Of a DNA stretch of 64,000 bases, positions 20,935 through 31,695 are shown in pieces. Location of the stretch: the NCBI GenBank assembly GCA_037176885.1, contig JAWWNJ010000020.1, forward strand, positions 1,178,001 through 1,242,000, read 5' to 3'. This DNA is from Favolaschia claudopus (taxonomy: Eukaryota; Basidiomycota; Agaricomycetes; Agaricales; Mycenaceae). The first letter of the stretch is position 1. Every line of letters begins with the position of its first letter. A program made the translations under genes and the position numbers. The notes below the pieces were generated by a model. It saw only the letters and a program-made list of their open reading frames with translations. It had not been told where the DNA came from and made no database searches.

Positions 20935-21700
20935 CGCTGCTGGCGAGCTTTCTACGCTGGTTATCAGCCAAATTGAAATCGAGTTAAGATACACACTAAC
21001 ACCGACGGGGAGGTAGGTGCGGTTTCGTGATGCACACTAACGATGGTGAAGGTGGCGCGGCGCGGTCGAAGAGTAGAATGCTCACAAGGCAGAGGGGTCG
21101 CTCTCGGCTAGGTATTGTTCGCCTGAGGATAAGATGAGCCACGAAAGTTCACAGTCCACAACTTACCCTTCCGATGGAATACTCGACATGTCATGAATGT
21201 CAGGGATGGAGCTGTGATCGTGTGAGAAGAAAGAGAAGCTAGCGTCTTCGCTGAGGAGATAGGACCTACAGCTGTTGCCCATGGCCGATGATACTGTCCA
21301 ATGTAAGTGCAGAAAAATCGCACTTCGATCACATACACGATGGAGCGGTCAGACCCAGCGCCCGACTCTGCACTCCGCTGACTTCTGTGATCGATGAAAA
21401 CGGTGTTGTCGGAAGTCCACAGTGTCTGTCCCCAACTTACCCCTGAGAAATGCTCTTCGCCATCATTGCCATTCTTCTCTGCTTGTGGTTGGGTTCTGGT
21501 TTGCGGTTGAAAAGGTGCGGACAGAGCTGGCACCGTGAGAATGCTCATGTCAAGGACGATGAAGAGCTCGTCGAGAGGCTGTGCTTCTTGGCGTCCTCTT
21601 CATCGTTCTTGACAGCTCATCTGCGCCGACATGGATCATTGAAGATCAACTCAACGGGAACCTTTAATTGATTGCTACATAGGTAAATGGTATGTGAGAG
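20935..21700. other. No supported gene; one inverted repeat
   Basis: GTCAAGGACGATGAAGAG at about 21548 is mirrored by CTCTTCATCGTTCTTGAC at about 21596. Short frames on both strands have no known motif. The 3' region of the integrase-like gene lies at the right edge. Confidence 0.4.
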
Positions 21701-21712
21701 TCAGTATTTATA

Positions 21713-23174
21713 CTATAGTTCTATCACATCTGCGATGGGCTGGACCATCTGCTGGAATACATCCCATGCCGTTTCTAGAGACAGTCTGGGTTTACCAATG
21801 TGCGAATACACTTGTGCCGCCAACTCCGCAAATTCCAAATCGTACCAAGAGAGGTGAGATTCCCGTGAACCGACCTCGTCCGTCAACATCTGGCGCATGT
21901 CGTCCACGGCGGCCTGAGGGACTGCGATACGGCAATCAATGCCCCCGTAATTTTCGGGATGTGTGAATGCGTCGGCTGGGACATGACCAGAAGGCATGTT
22001 CTTCTCCTGCTGAGTACGGACGCAATGGTGATTCCACCAAAGACGAAATTCATCCAATTTTGCTTGCAACAAAGGTATGAAAATCCAATAGAACAGTGAT
22101 CTTGCATTCAATTACTTAGTTAGGATCTAATGCTGTATATCATAAGGCAACAACTCACACGTGAAAATCAATATCGGCGCTGAAAATACGTTCCGTCTTC
22201 CCAATCAAAATAAATTCTTTCAGATTGCGCCCTAACTTTTCTTTCAACCAGCGCCAGAAGGCCTCGATGATTGTGTTGTGCACGCTTTTGATTAGCCGAC
22301 AAATAGCGTACACCTCCGGGTCAATATCCGGAGCAAATGTAGCTCTAGGTGCAGCTGATTAGTGTTGGCTCATCAGGGCAAGTGAATCTCTGATCCCTTG
22401 TCCATTGTCATCTGGATCGGAATTCCTTGGTGAAGGTGTGAGTCAGAAATCAGTGGAAATAAAGGTAGAATCATTTACTTACCACCGGTGAACTCAATGA
22501 AATCCAGAAACAAGTGACCAATGGCAGCGGCTGTACGACTATTTGGGACGAAATTCATCAGAGGTATCTCGTCACTCCACTTGTCCTTATAACCGTAGAT
22601 CGGAAGCCCAATATCACCCATATCAAGTGCCTGCTTTCCCAACTTCTCGTGCCCGTCAGATGATATCTCATGGAATGGTCCACAAGCATTCAAAGCAGTT
22701 CGAGGTATGGGTGATTTTTTGTTACCGGGAAATCTATTTTCAAAGCCTAATGGAAAATGTTCTCGCATGATCTGGCGAACAGTGTCCCTTGAACGTGCGT
22801 GAATCTCAATCCAAATAACATAGACAAGTGAGCATACCGCGGAATCATGATTCCCTCTTGCTGAAGTAGAGTTTTGAAATAGTTCGGGCCATTCTGTTGC
22901 GTAATGTCCATCACGACTTTGTCGATAATGGCTTGGCGAGCAACTTCAATTGCCGGAGCTTTGCGAACGGTAGGGATTCTGAATTTCTTATTCAGTGCTT
23001 TGAGCTTGGTCAATCCAAATTCAATTTGAGCTTGAATTTAACCGCAGACCAGGAGATGTGCTCACCGGATGGAATAATTCAAGTCAGACTGGAGGTTTGC
23101 AATTCGCACTTCAAGCTTCAAATTTTGAGCTGCATAGCGCCGCAGCGCGGCTTCCAGTGCCTCGTCCGAGGGAA
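21713..23174 (-). CDS. Integrase-core-like protein of Agaricomycetes, multi-exon, probably damaged
   Basis: Exons on the minus strand: 23174-23066, 23004-22838, 22787-22483, about 22430-22385, about 22354-22159, 22100-21713. Introns of 50-62 bp have GT...AG ends and keep frame. Recognisable blocks: LNKKFRIPTVRKAP; QQNGPNYFKTLLQQEGIMIP (HTH-like lead); DTVRQIMREHFP; FHEISSDGHEKLGKQALDMG (candidate first Asp); GLPIYGYKDKWSDEIP; IPIQMTMDKGSEIH (second Asp); ATFAPDIDPEV; HNTIIEAFWRWLKEKLGRNL (candidate Glu); then a helical C-terminus. This is a DDE retroviral-integrase-like fold seen in many mushroom genomes, probably a domesticated or mobile transposase. Between the second Asp and ATFAPDID there are in-frame stops and no GT donor, so the copy is likely broken there. 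The 5' end is unclear. It faces away from the kinase gene. Confidence 0.7.
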
Positions 23175-23494
23175 CTAAAATCGGTAAGCCAATATCGATG
23201 TGTTTCAAGATTACTCGCCTATTTTCTCTCCATATCCATTTTTCCCCGTTGGGTTCGGCATATGCGGACAGAGGTGAAACAACGGGAAAGTCCGTGTTGC
23301 AAATTCGGTCAACTTGAGCGCGCTTATATTGACGAGCAGCAGGGCACGGACCAAGCGGATGCGTCCAGTATTTACTCTACAAACGACGGAGCACGGACCA
23401 AGGTCCAAACAAGCGAAAGATATAAAGCAGGAGGTATTTATCTGACATTCCTCAGCTCAAAGTTTCGCACTTGCTCTCCTGTTCACATTGTTTC
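23175..23494. promoter_or_regulatory. Shared intergenic region of the divergent pair
   Basis: About 320 bp separate the first supported exons of the integrase-like gene (minus) and the alpha-kinase gene (plus). A possible upstream minus-strand start (MPNPTGKNGYGEK, about 23260-23213) does not splice in frame. GATATAAAG at about 23418 could act as a TATA-like element for the plus gene, followed by a pyrimidine-rich leader. Confidence 0.35.
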
Positions 23495-23496
23495 TT

Positions 23497-25894
23497 ATGT
23501 CTACTGAGAATACCTCTCGCTGCAACGATTGTGATATGTCCTTCCCGCTGCGGGAAGGTGGACAATGCAGCAAATGTGTTAAACTGGCTGCTCATCCTCG
23601 GGATAGTGCCGATTATATGGACATTGCGGCGAGTATTTTGCGTTACTTCCTAACAATTCTATCTTTGTTCACTGCGATTCAAACACACCTGGTATCAGTG
23701 TGTCATGTGCGGAATAACGCGCCGCAATAACATGCATCCTACTGTGCAAGGATAATTACTTGTGGATCGAACCTGTGTAAAGCAGCGATTCCTGGAACTC
23801 CTCAGCCTCAAGCGTCTCGTAAGCATGTGGTTACTCATTCGGGTCACTAATATCTTGATTTCTTAGGTCCTGCGACGCATAACGTTCCGAGAACTGTAAC
23901 AGATCTCTCTGCTTTGACTCGCCAGCGCTTCAAGCGATTCAATCACGGTGCTACGTCGACTTTGCAGACTCAAACCCTGCTCCAGCATGAGCGTGGTGGT
24001 GGGGAACCGGGTGAGGTGATAGTCATGATTGCCTGGCAGGTATGTTCTCCAAGATTCAGTATATTCCTCACGCCGGCACTTACAATGAATTATCAGGTTC
24101 GCATCAAGAAGGCTCTTGCTTCCGAATTCGGACAGGGAGCAAAAGGTTGGGCAGCATCCGTGCTTCTCCAAGGTAAGTTACCAATAAATCTGGCTTCCCC
24201 GTTCGATTTCTCAATCACTTTTCGTTCCAAGATGTCAAAGCACAGCTCACTGAGCAAGTATCGATGGAGTGGCAACAACGTAAAGGTGCTCCTCTTCTTT
24301 CGTGTGTATTTCCTTTGATTAGATTGCGTACATTACTGATTGAACTCAAGCGAACATGTTTCTATTCGGTGGGCTGGCAACAAGATGCCAGTTCCGAACA
24401 GCCTGAGTCTCACCGTCGGGGAGTTTTATGAAGTTCACTCTTCGAGCGATAACTCTGCAATCTACGTTGAAAATATACCATCAGCCTGGAAAGCATTGGC
24501 AGCAGTCCACAAGAGGAAGGGAGGTTTTATGGCCCTGGAGTTGTATATCGACTCAGAAAGCGTAAGTTTGCGACTCAAATAACTTTGTTTTGTCCCTAAC
24601 TTATGGTACTTCCGTTCTAGTGGGCCGAGAGTGTTGATGAGGATATTGCACCCTCCTTGCTTGGATCTAAAAAGCGTTCGGTTGCAGACCCAGCAGCATT
24701 GTCTGCTGCCAAGCGTCCCCGCACACTGCATTCAACGTTAAATCAGAGTAAGATTAGACTATTGATTCACTCGGATTGATGTCGTTGACACTGCTGCAAG
24801 GTGCTACGAGATTGCGCTCCGAATTTCGACCCTCTGCTCTTTGCGGCCCAGTTGCTGTTGTTAGTCGAACTCGGATAACTCTGAAGAGGATTGATTGCAT
24901 TGTGGACCCACGCACTGGTGACATGCAATTTGAATCATCAGAGATCATCCTTCGCGGAAGACTTCGAAACGACCCCCTCAGTTCTGGGGCTATGAAAAAT
25001 GTATATGATGTGCGTCTTGTAATATTGAGTTCCCATTAACAATCCACGCTCATCCTTCCTTAGTTTCTGTCAGATAATGGGCAAAGTTATGTTGTGAAAA
25101 GATTTTATCGCTTGACCGAGGACTCCGAAAATACTGCTCCTAATACGTTGCCATTCACTGTTGACGAACATCTCGTTCAAATACAGGCCGAAGCAATGCG
25201 AATTGGACTTGGCTAGTGGTTTATGAATGCCTTTTTTCAGCATGCTAGGGACCGCAATGTTACAGCGATCGATTTCAGTTTGTTTTTATAATTGCTACTG
25301 TCAAACTGTTCAATTGCTCATTAATCTGTAGATATTGCCTTCACCGACGCATTTCTGGCAGAGGAGATTGAATCTCCGAGCCCTGCTTCGGGCATACCAC
25401 AAATTACAGCGGAATCACCTGGAATCACTTGGCTGGTTGAGCCAAAGCGGTCCACTTCTGTGGAGCACTTCAGCTACACCCTTGTTCACAAGTCGCGCAA
25501 GAAGGATTTGCGTAGCTCTACAATCTATGCCTTTGCTCATTTCGTTTGGGGACATAGTAATCAAACCATGATCTTCGCCGATCTTCAAGGTATGTAAGCA
25601 ACTTCTGCCTCAATATTTTCCGTCTCAAATTGTTCAGAAACACCTGCACTTGTTGGAAGAAAGGATGGCCTTGTCTTATTCGATCCCATGACTCACACGG
25701 TTGCCGGGTATATCCATTCTCTTCATATATTTCTCCTGTGCTGACTCGAATTCTGATCTAGAAACAGTGGTATTGGCGACTTCGGCCTTGAAGGAATCAA
25801 CTCGTTTCTTCGAGACCATAGCTGCGGCGATGTTTGTAATCGACTTGCACTAGATGAAGTCGCACCTTTGATTTTTGACACCTCCCGTAATTAA
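23497..25894 (+). CDS. Zinc-finger/alpha-type protein kinase, at least 12 exons, with premature stop
   Basis: The ATG at 23497 opens [20 protein letters not shown], then a C-x2-C zinc cluster ([10 protein letters not shown]); a second cluster ([10 protein letters not shown]) lies near 23770. From 23870 on every junction is GT...AG and in frame, with introns of about 48-60 bp. Middle: [13 protein letters not shown], a helical region to [11 protein letters not shown], and [14 protein letters not shown] (nuclear-signal-like). Kinase domain from about 24960: [25 protein letters not shown] (ATP-binding Lys), [15 protein letters not shown] (catalytic Asp region), [16 protein letters not shown] and [10 protein letters not shown] (zinc-binding C-terminal module). 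These are the hallmarks of MHCK/EF2K alpha-kinases, which are expanded in mushrooms. An in-frame TAG at 25214-25216 precedes [12 protein letters not shown] where the family continues. A TAA at 25892-25894 may also be secondary, since an acidic frame runs on to 25973. Exon 1/2 borders unresolved. Confidence 0.85.
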
Positions 25895-25899
25895 GCAGA

Positions 25900-26905
25900 A
25901 GAACAAGACAACTCACCATCTCCGGGTGACGCTGACTCAGCCAATGGAGAGGGAGAGGACAATGTTGATTAGTTGAAAGCGTACAAATAGATATTTCCAA
26001 GCTCGAAAATAAAGCTTTACACGTACAATACATAATTCGTTTGAATGCATCGACTGGTACAATTTCAGTGGCATCACACCAAACCTCGCTATATTTTGCT
26101 GTAAATCTCTGACAGTCATTGTTGTTAATAACCCTACTCATATAGCTGGCCAGAAAAAGTCAGACTGGAGTCGTTTGAGAAGGAGGCGGAAGAAAGGAAA
26201 TGGCGGAGTGAGCACGTGACCGCGTTGTAAATTGATCCGTCCTGTTTCTGGCTTCGGTGTGTAGTGATTGACAAATTTTAAGTGGAGGGAAGGGTCGATA
26301 GAGGTCCCGAGAGTGTACTCGTACCTCCCAGTTGACCACCACTATGCACATGGCAATTCGGTGCTTGGTTCTTTGGCGTTTCTTTGCAGAGTTTTCTTGC
26401 GGGCCAATACTTATTGCGAGCTCTGCACTCAAAATTATTTTTCACTCCATCTTGAACCCCCATACACCCTCCACAATCATTTTTTAGGTGTGTTACTCCC
26501 GGATAATAAGGCGTAATAACCCAAACTGTGTCTGGAGCCGCATGCACAACTGGACCAAACATCACTGATCACTGTGACCCATGTGTCACGCCATCCCCGC
26601 CGCGGAAATCGAACCACGGCCAATCCGCTTACCGTAGAACGAGTCTTCCGAGAGACCTTTAAGGGGTTTTCCGATCATGTACATACTGTACTATATCGAT
26701 CAATTCGTCTGTCACACGTCACAGCCGATTTTCGGGGACCCCGCCAATAATTTTCGGCTCATTAATCATGTTCGTGGAGGGTTATGTCCGAAAAAGGCAT
26801 ACTCCTGTGATCCGACCAGTGCCGGGTCGCATGAATGATGATGTCAATCAAATTCCTGTCTCTTAACTTTTAAGTACCTCGTCGCGTCGCGCTCTACGCA
26901 CTTCG
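25900..26905. other. Kinase 3' flank; no supported gene; repeat at right
   Basis: 25895-25973 is an acidic open continuation of the kinase frame. 26748-26817 is a copy of the CGGCTCATTAATCA repeat. Nothing else recognised. Confidence 0.4.
26748..26817 (+). repeat. CGGCTCATTAATCA dispersed repeat, copy 1
   Basis: Matches 35175-35249 in inverse orientation over about 65 bp (TCGGATCAC, AGTATGCCTT, CGGACATAA, CCTCCAC, GATTAATGAGCCG) and, more briefly, 40370-40402 and 44566-44592 in the same orientation. Confidence 0.8.
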
Positions 26906-26916
26906 TTGCTCGCAAG

Positions 26917-27180
26917 CATGAATGGAGGGGCTAGAAAGAATGCCGGAAGAAGACGGCCTCCCAGAAACCCGGCTCGCTTTCAGCTGACTCCCTTCCCACA
27001 ACCCGCAATCCGCCCCACCCCAACTGGCTACTTTCGACCTTACAACAACAGCGCACCTGCGTCGTTTCTTGCTCGGAATTTGGAGCCTTGGAGGAGGAAG
27101 AGCTTGTTGTATTCAACTTTCCGGACGGCAGGACTGCTGGTTTGGAGCTTCAGTTGGGTGTCTAGCGGAGAATTGACATC
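26917..27180 (+). pseudogene. Transposase-like N-terminal fragment
   Basis: The ATG at about 26918 opens MNGGARKNAGRRRPPRNPAR, a G-G-A-R-x-x-A-G-R basic start common at the N-termini of fungal transposases. Then comes FQLTPFPQPAIRPTPTGYF. The continuation EEEELVVFNFPDGRTAGLEL lies in another frame from about 27091, so a frameshift near 27070 is needed. A stop follows. Too short to assign a superfamily. Confidence 0.4.
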
Positions 27181-27261
27181 TTTTGAGGACGGCGCAAGTC
27201 CGAATATTGGTGTGTGTTTTTCCTTGACGTTCAGACTTCTCTGACCCGAACTGTAGATGTT

Positions 27262-27328
27262 CTTGTTAAAATATTTAGGTGTGCGCGCTCTACTGTGCAC
27301 CCGGGTATTTCTAGTTGCCGGACATTTA
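27262..27328 (+). repeat. Dispersed repeat, about 65 bp, second copy
   Basis: Inverse-oriented match to 19659-19725: TTAAAATATTTAGGTGTGCG, then CACCCGGGTATTTCTAGTTG. Confidence 0.9.
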
Positions 27329-27434
27329 CCTTATGTACTCTCGGTCACATCCATGTACAGTAGGGTAGTGATCTAATCATTCCGTTGTCTCGTTTTTGCG
27401 CCCACCTTCAAGAGTTCTCATCACATTTGCCACA

Positions 27435-27734
27435 CTATATACGACTGGGAAACCGGCCAGACGACCCTCCCGGCCACTTGCTACTTAGAAGTCGAACGAA
27501 CCCTCGTGCTGTCGTCGGACCATCTGTAGGTTGTAAGTAGAATGAGTTCAGACGAGTGTCCGAAACCAATTTGGGACTGACTGATGAAGTTGCCGTGATG
27601 CTGTCAACGGTGCCGGTGGTGTGGGGGAAGGCGATGACGTGTTTTCTTATTTCTCCCACACTGCTGGCTTGACAGATCGCTCCGTTCTCGACGACGAGGA
27701 GGAGGAGGATTATAGCAGTGGATTTTACGGACAT
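27435..27734 (-). CDS. Small putative secreted protein
   Basis: The minus-strand ATG at 27734 gives MSVKSTAIILLLLVVENGAI, with a hydrophobic core and a plausible signal-peptidase site after CQA. Then follow about 78 residues rich in Ser/Thr/Val without cysteines beyond the start, ending SSGRFPSRI at 27435. An alternative upstream ATG (27764) would bury the signal. No family recognised; single short ORF without introns, so it could be chance. Confidence 0.25.
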   Translation of the reverse strand: MSVKSTAIILLLLVVENGAICQASSVGEIRKHVIAFPHTTGTVDSITATSSVSPKLVSDTRLNSFYLQPTDGPTTARGFVRLLSSKWPGGSSGRFPSRI

Positions 27735-28046
27735 CTTACGGCCACAAACATAATAATTTGACACCTTTGTATGTCACGCAGTCCCCAGGGAAACCACACA
27801 ACCGTTATGCGTTACCGTTGAAACGAAACAGGGCGGGCGTTACGCGTTACGTTTCACCCATACAAATCGCTACAGTATCTTTCAATTTGGAAGGCACTAG
27901 CAGTGAGCCCGTGCTTCGCTACGGGATACCGGGAGATACCCACTTTTTCTTCGAATTGAAGTTTCTGAGCACGGAAGTTTCGCGCCGTTGACAATTCTAG
28001 CTTGTAATATCAAGATTGCCTGTTGGTTGTCGACCTCGCAGCCTCC

Positions 28047-28629
28047 TAAGGTAGGCGTCAGTCACTTACAACGAGCGGTCACATGACGTGTAACGTCACG
28101 CGTAACGCGGCAAAAATTTCGACACGAAAACAAAACCTGCTGGATTTAGCTCAATTTCAACGATTTTGTCGAAAAAAAAATTGGTCATTATGTAATCATA
28201 ACTGGAGATAAGAATATGTTTTCTGAGATTTCTCTAGTCACCGTTGCATGATGCCCCAAGATGTTGCGCACCGCAGCCAATGTTCACGGTATAGTGTGTA
28301 TGCTGTTGGTTGCCGGTAATTGATGGGATCCTACCCTATATGGTGCGTGAGAACATTACATAAGCGGCAAATTTCGCCATCGTCCCGAACCAAGATGGCT
28401 CCAATCGCCGAAAAACTCATTTCTGCATTCAAAAAAAATGGGTCGGAAGAATAGTCTACTGCTCCATCCCAAGACAGTATTTTTGAATTCTGAGACCAGG
28501 GATGTCTTCCATTTGCTCAAATACACCATTTCTAGGTCCCACTTTTTACCCTAATGTTCGGCGGCCAGAGCTTAATGGCTGTACTTTGGTCATGTGACCG
28601 CTCGTTGTAAGTGACTGACGCCTACCTTA
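28047..28629. mobile_element. MITE with long perfect terminal inverted repeats
   Basis: The first 41 bp (from TAAGGTAGGCGTCAGTCACT to TCACATGAC) are repeated exactly in inverse orientation at 28589-28629. TA dinucleotides at both ends suggest a TA duplication. The interior has no coding capacity. Perfect 41-bp ends imply a recent insertion. Confidence 0.92.
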
Positions 28630-28680
28630 CTAAGAGCTTGTATCTCAACTTTTGAGTTGGACGATGTTCCCCCTCATTGA

Positions 28681-29068
28681 TTAAATGATATTATTCTCCC
28701 CTGTCTGCCATCCAAGCGACAATTCACATTGTACTTCCTGACTACTCCGCTTCAGATCTTCACGTCGTGGCTGATTGGGCATCCATTCACGATCAAGTGC
28801 CTCGTCTAACGCCCGACTGTGATCTGTTGAAGGAGTCAAGGAGACAAATCTTCATATCACAATAAAATGTATGACTGAAGTACCACATACCACAATCCGG
28901 GAATGCCCTCAACCTCCGTTCACCCTGTTCTACTTTCCGTCTCAACTTCTGCGCTCGCGACTGTTGACTGTCATGTTCTTTGATATCCAACAAATCCTCA
29001 ATTTTGGCGGCGAGTTCACGTTGACGGCGGGCACGCTGAGCAACAGAGCGACGTGTGGCTGGACGCAT
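28681..29068 (-). CDS. Two-exon hypothetical protein, basic and charged
   Basis: Exon 1 (29068-28891) starts MRPATRRSVAQRARRQREL and continues with a heptad-like charged helix (AAKIEDLLDIKEHD, RAQKLRRKVEQGERRLRAFP). A 67-bp intron (28890-28824; GTATGT...TTCAACAG) splits a GAT codon. Exon 2 (28823-28681) reads HSRALDEALDREWMPNQPRR and ends in a TAA. Total about 106 residues. The basic N-terminus plus helix could bind DNA or dimerise, but I recognise no family; similar SVAQRARRQRE starts occur in transposon-encoded proteins of mushrooms. An upstream exon is possible. Confidence 0.45.
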
Positions 29069-29069
29069 A

Positions 29070-29700
29070 TAGCTTCGCTTTGCTCAAGGAAACACGAAAC
29101 GGCCAATCACCTTTCGTTGAATTCTCCTTTGCTTCCCTCTCCCTTCTCTTTCTTTGTCCTGCTGAACGACGCTGGAATTCAGATCGAGGTTATTTTTGGA
29201 AATGGTCAAATTGCTGAAGCTGCGCTTCCTTTGGGTTCAAAACCTGAGCCGAATTCCTGTTGACATTTGTGTCGGACTCGAGATTCCTCGTTGTTTTGAG
29301 CAAGAAAGGTTCAGGTCGAGTCATGGACGGTGTTCTAGGTAACAGTGGGCGTAAATGGTGTCCAGTCGAGGGCATGGTGGTGGTGGTGGAATTTGGGTAG
29401 AATGCAAGGGTGGAGTCTGGTGGAGCGGTAGGCAAGAACTCAACATCTCAACAAATCCTGACGAGATAGTGGGGCGGTTGACGGCATGATGTGCCCGTTA
29501 GCCAATACGAATGTCCAGAGACAAATTGTGTTGGCTAGTTTGTCTCGCAGGGACCGGGGGTCCTCAATTGTAATATAGATTTCCGAAATTGGCCCTGGGC
29601 CAGCTCGTCGATTAATTCTTCAACCAACCTCGACCTAACAAATCTTCTGGTGCGCTAAATGTTTTTGGGTGACGAGTAAGTGGGCAGGTAATATAAAATT
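29070..29700. other. No supported gene
   Basis: A minus frame at 29190-29435 (NPKEAQLQQFDHFQK) is coding-like and could be an upstream exon of the two-exon ORF to its left, but no consistent junction was found. Confidence 0.3.
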
Positions 29701-29707
29701 ATGGTGG

Positions 29708-30381
29708 TACAGTCGTCACTGTCATAACCCATACCTGTACTTCCCCATAACCCATAATCTTGGGGGCAGATTTTCCTCAGTTTACAGTGTAAAAGTGCCC
29801 AAATTACGTGACATTTACCTGCGATAACCCATAAAACCCTAGTCTCTCATAGCCAGACTTCAACACTATTGATCTCGTACCTCGATGTGTTGAAGTCTGT
29901 TTTTAAGTTCATAGGCGTGTCAACGGTAGAATCTTATTATATAATCTTTGTGGCTGTGTTTCTTACGGCAAAATAGTCCACTTTTCTTATAGCAGTTTCC
30001 TTCGGGCACCTATAGACTCGAATTTTGATTATAAGACATCTATAGATATATATCTAGCTACCTCTCAAAAAATTTGCAATAAACTGTATCTTCTGCGCCG
30101 ACGCACTGACCCTTCGCTCCGTCTTGTGACACCTGTGACAGAGTCATCACGCATTTTTTTCAACCACTTTGTCATGGTTCCAGCCAATTAATACCTCCAG
30201 ACGACTCGTATAGATCTATATAGATGCCCTACATAGAGTTTTAGCCTTAGATACCACGGCAATGGGTAGAAAACGTGATTACATAATCCGAATTTTACTC
30301 CTTGCACGCCGTTGATCTTAAAAATGGACTAATAAAACCCTCATATCGCCCCACCAAGGGGTATGGGTTAAGGCAGTGACC
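29708..30381. mobile_element. Larger relative of the 170-bp TA MITE, eroded
   Basis: The left end TACAGTCGTCACTGTCATAA plus CCATA units matches the family at 8505 and 40038. The right end retains GTATGGGTTAAGGCAGTGAC but has lost the outer bases. The interior (29860-30340) is AT-rich with several ATAGATATA/TATAGATCTA palindromes and no gene. Confidence 0.65.
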
Positions 30382-30619
30382 CAGCTGGACGGGGCGAGGC
30401 ACGAGCCGCGTCTAGCGAAAGATAAGATAGCGAGAGAGCGCGGGGAGCGATCTGATACAATGACATCATCACAGGATCATTATTTACAGCTCTGCTCGGT
30501 ACCACCACCTCGCGCCGCGCTGGCGATTTTTGCGCGCGTTTTCGACCCATCCTCACGCGTTTCTGAGGCGATTTTGCCCGCTAGCTGCCCGTCGCGTTGC
30601 TCACTGCCTCTCCGTGTCA

Positions 30620-31093
30620 CATGCTCTCTGTCCACAACCTCGACGAATCTGATCTGCAGTTTCTCGACGACTTTGAGCTCTCTTTCTGATAGCCCCTCAT
30701 TGGCTGAAAACTGCTCTCTGGTGGTCTTAGTCCCCTATTTGCGTCACTGGGGACGCGGTATGTTTCAATTATGATCCTTTTCCCTCTTTTCCTTGTCGCA
30801 GCGCTCCGGTTGAGGTGCCCGTCGCCACCTTCGCGTTTGCCGGTCGCGCTTCGCTTTGGAGCGCTGCTCCTGTTTGGGGGTCCGGCTGCTCGCTTCTGGC
30901 GTCGGTATCCCCCAGTCTCGTGTCGCGCTGGCCGCGGGCTGCACACACGAGTACGTCTCCTGCCCGGTGTCGCCTTTGTTGCGCTCTGGTTGTCGGGAGC
31001 GTCTCGTGCGAGCTACGTCTCCCACTCCCCGGAGTTGCTTTTATTGCGCTCTCGGGGTCGGGAGCGTCTCATAGCGGCCTGCGGCCACGCCTG
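30620..31093 (+). CDS. Possible two-exon ORF, unrecognised
   Basis: The ATG at about 30620 opens MLSVHNLDESDLQFLDDFEL and ends within a few codons. Another frame through 30757 leads to a good intron (30758-30801, GTATGT...CTTGTCGCAG). Beyond it, all three plus frames stay open for over 200 bp of GC-rich sequence with loosely repeated TCTGGTTGTCGGGAGCGTCT-like motifs. I cannot decide a frame or a function. Confidence 0.2.
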
Positions 31094-31695
31094 ACAAACC
31101 ATCTTCTCTATGCATGTTCACTTGCCCTTCATCGGCATCCTTGCATGAATTTTTGTCTACCCCGTCTCTTCGCGAGATATTCTTTTATTGTTTTACATAC
31201 TGTACTGTATCTCAGCTCCCAGAGCGCGACGAGCTAGCTTATTGGTATATACTAACTAATTCCCACAAGGCCGGGTCAACCGGCAATACTTAGTCCCTGG
31301 CCCGATCACATGCTAAGTCCCACCTTGGGACTGAGCTCCTCCCACACCCGCTTGGTGCCATTGCTCATGTTTTGAAGCAGGTTCATTGCCAGCGTCTTGC
31401 GGCGCCTTGAGTGGGTTCCCATAGGCAGATTTGACAACGCGTTGGCGGAGTGTCAGGAGAACCCGTAACCAAATGGCTTTCGCCGAAAAAGAGACGGAAA
31501 GAAAATAGCTGCGCAGAGGTGTGTCAGAAACCTCGGATCCATTACTCACTGTTATATATTCCTCTAGAACACAAATGACGCGACAATTGATGTTGAAGAT
31601 ATGTTAATTGGCGCGTTTGACGCGTCGAGTGTGGACGCGTCAAACACGGTCAACGCGCGAAGCCATCAATACCCGGTAAACCCTTTTTACGCGTC

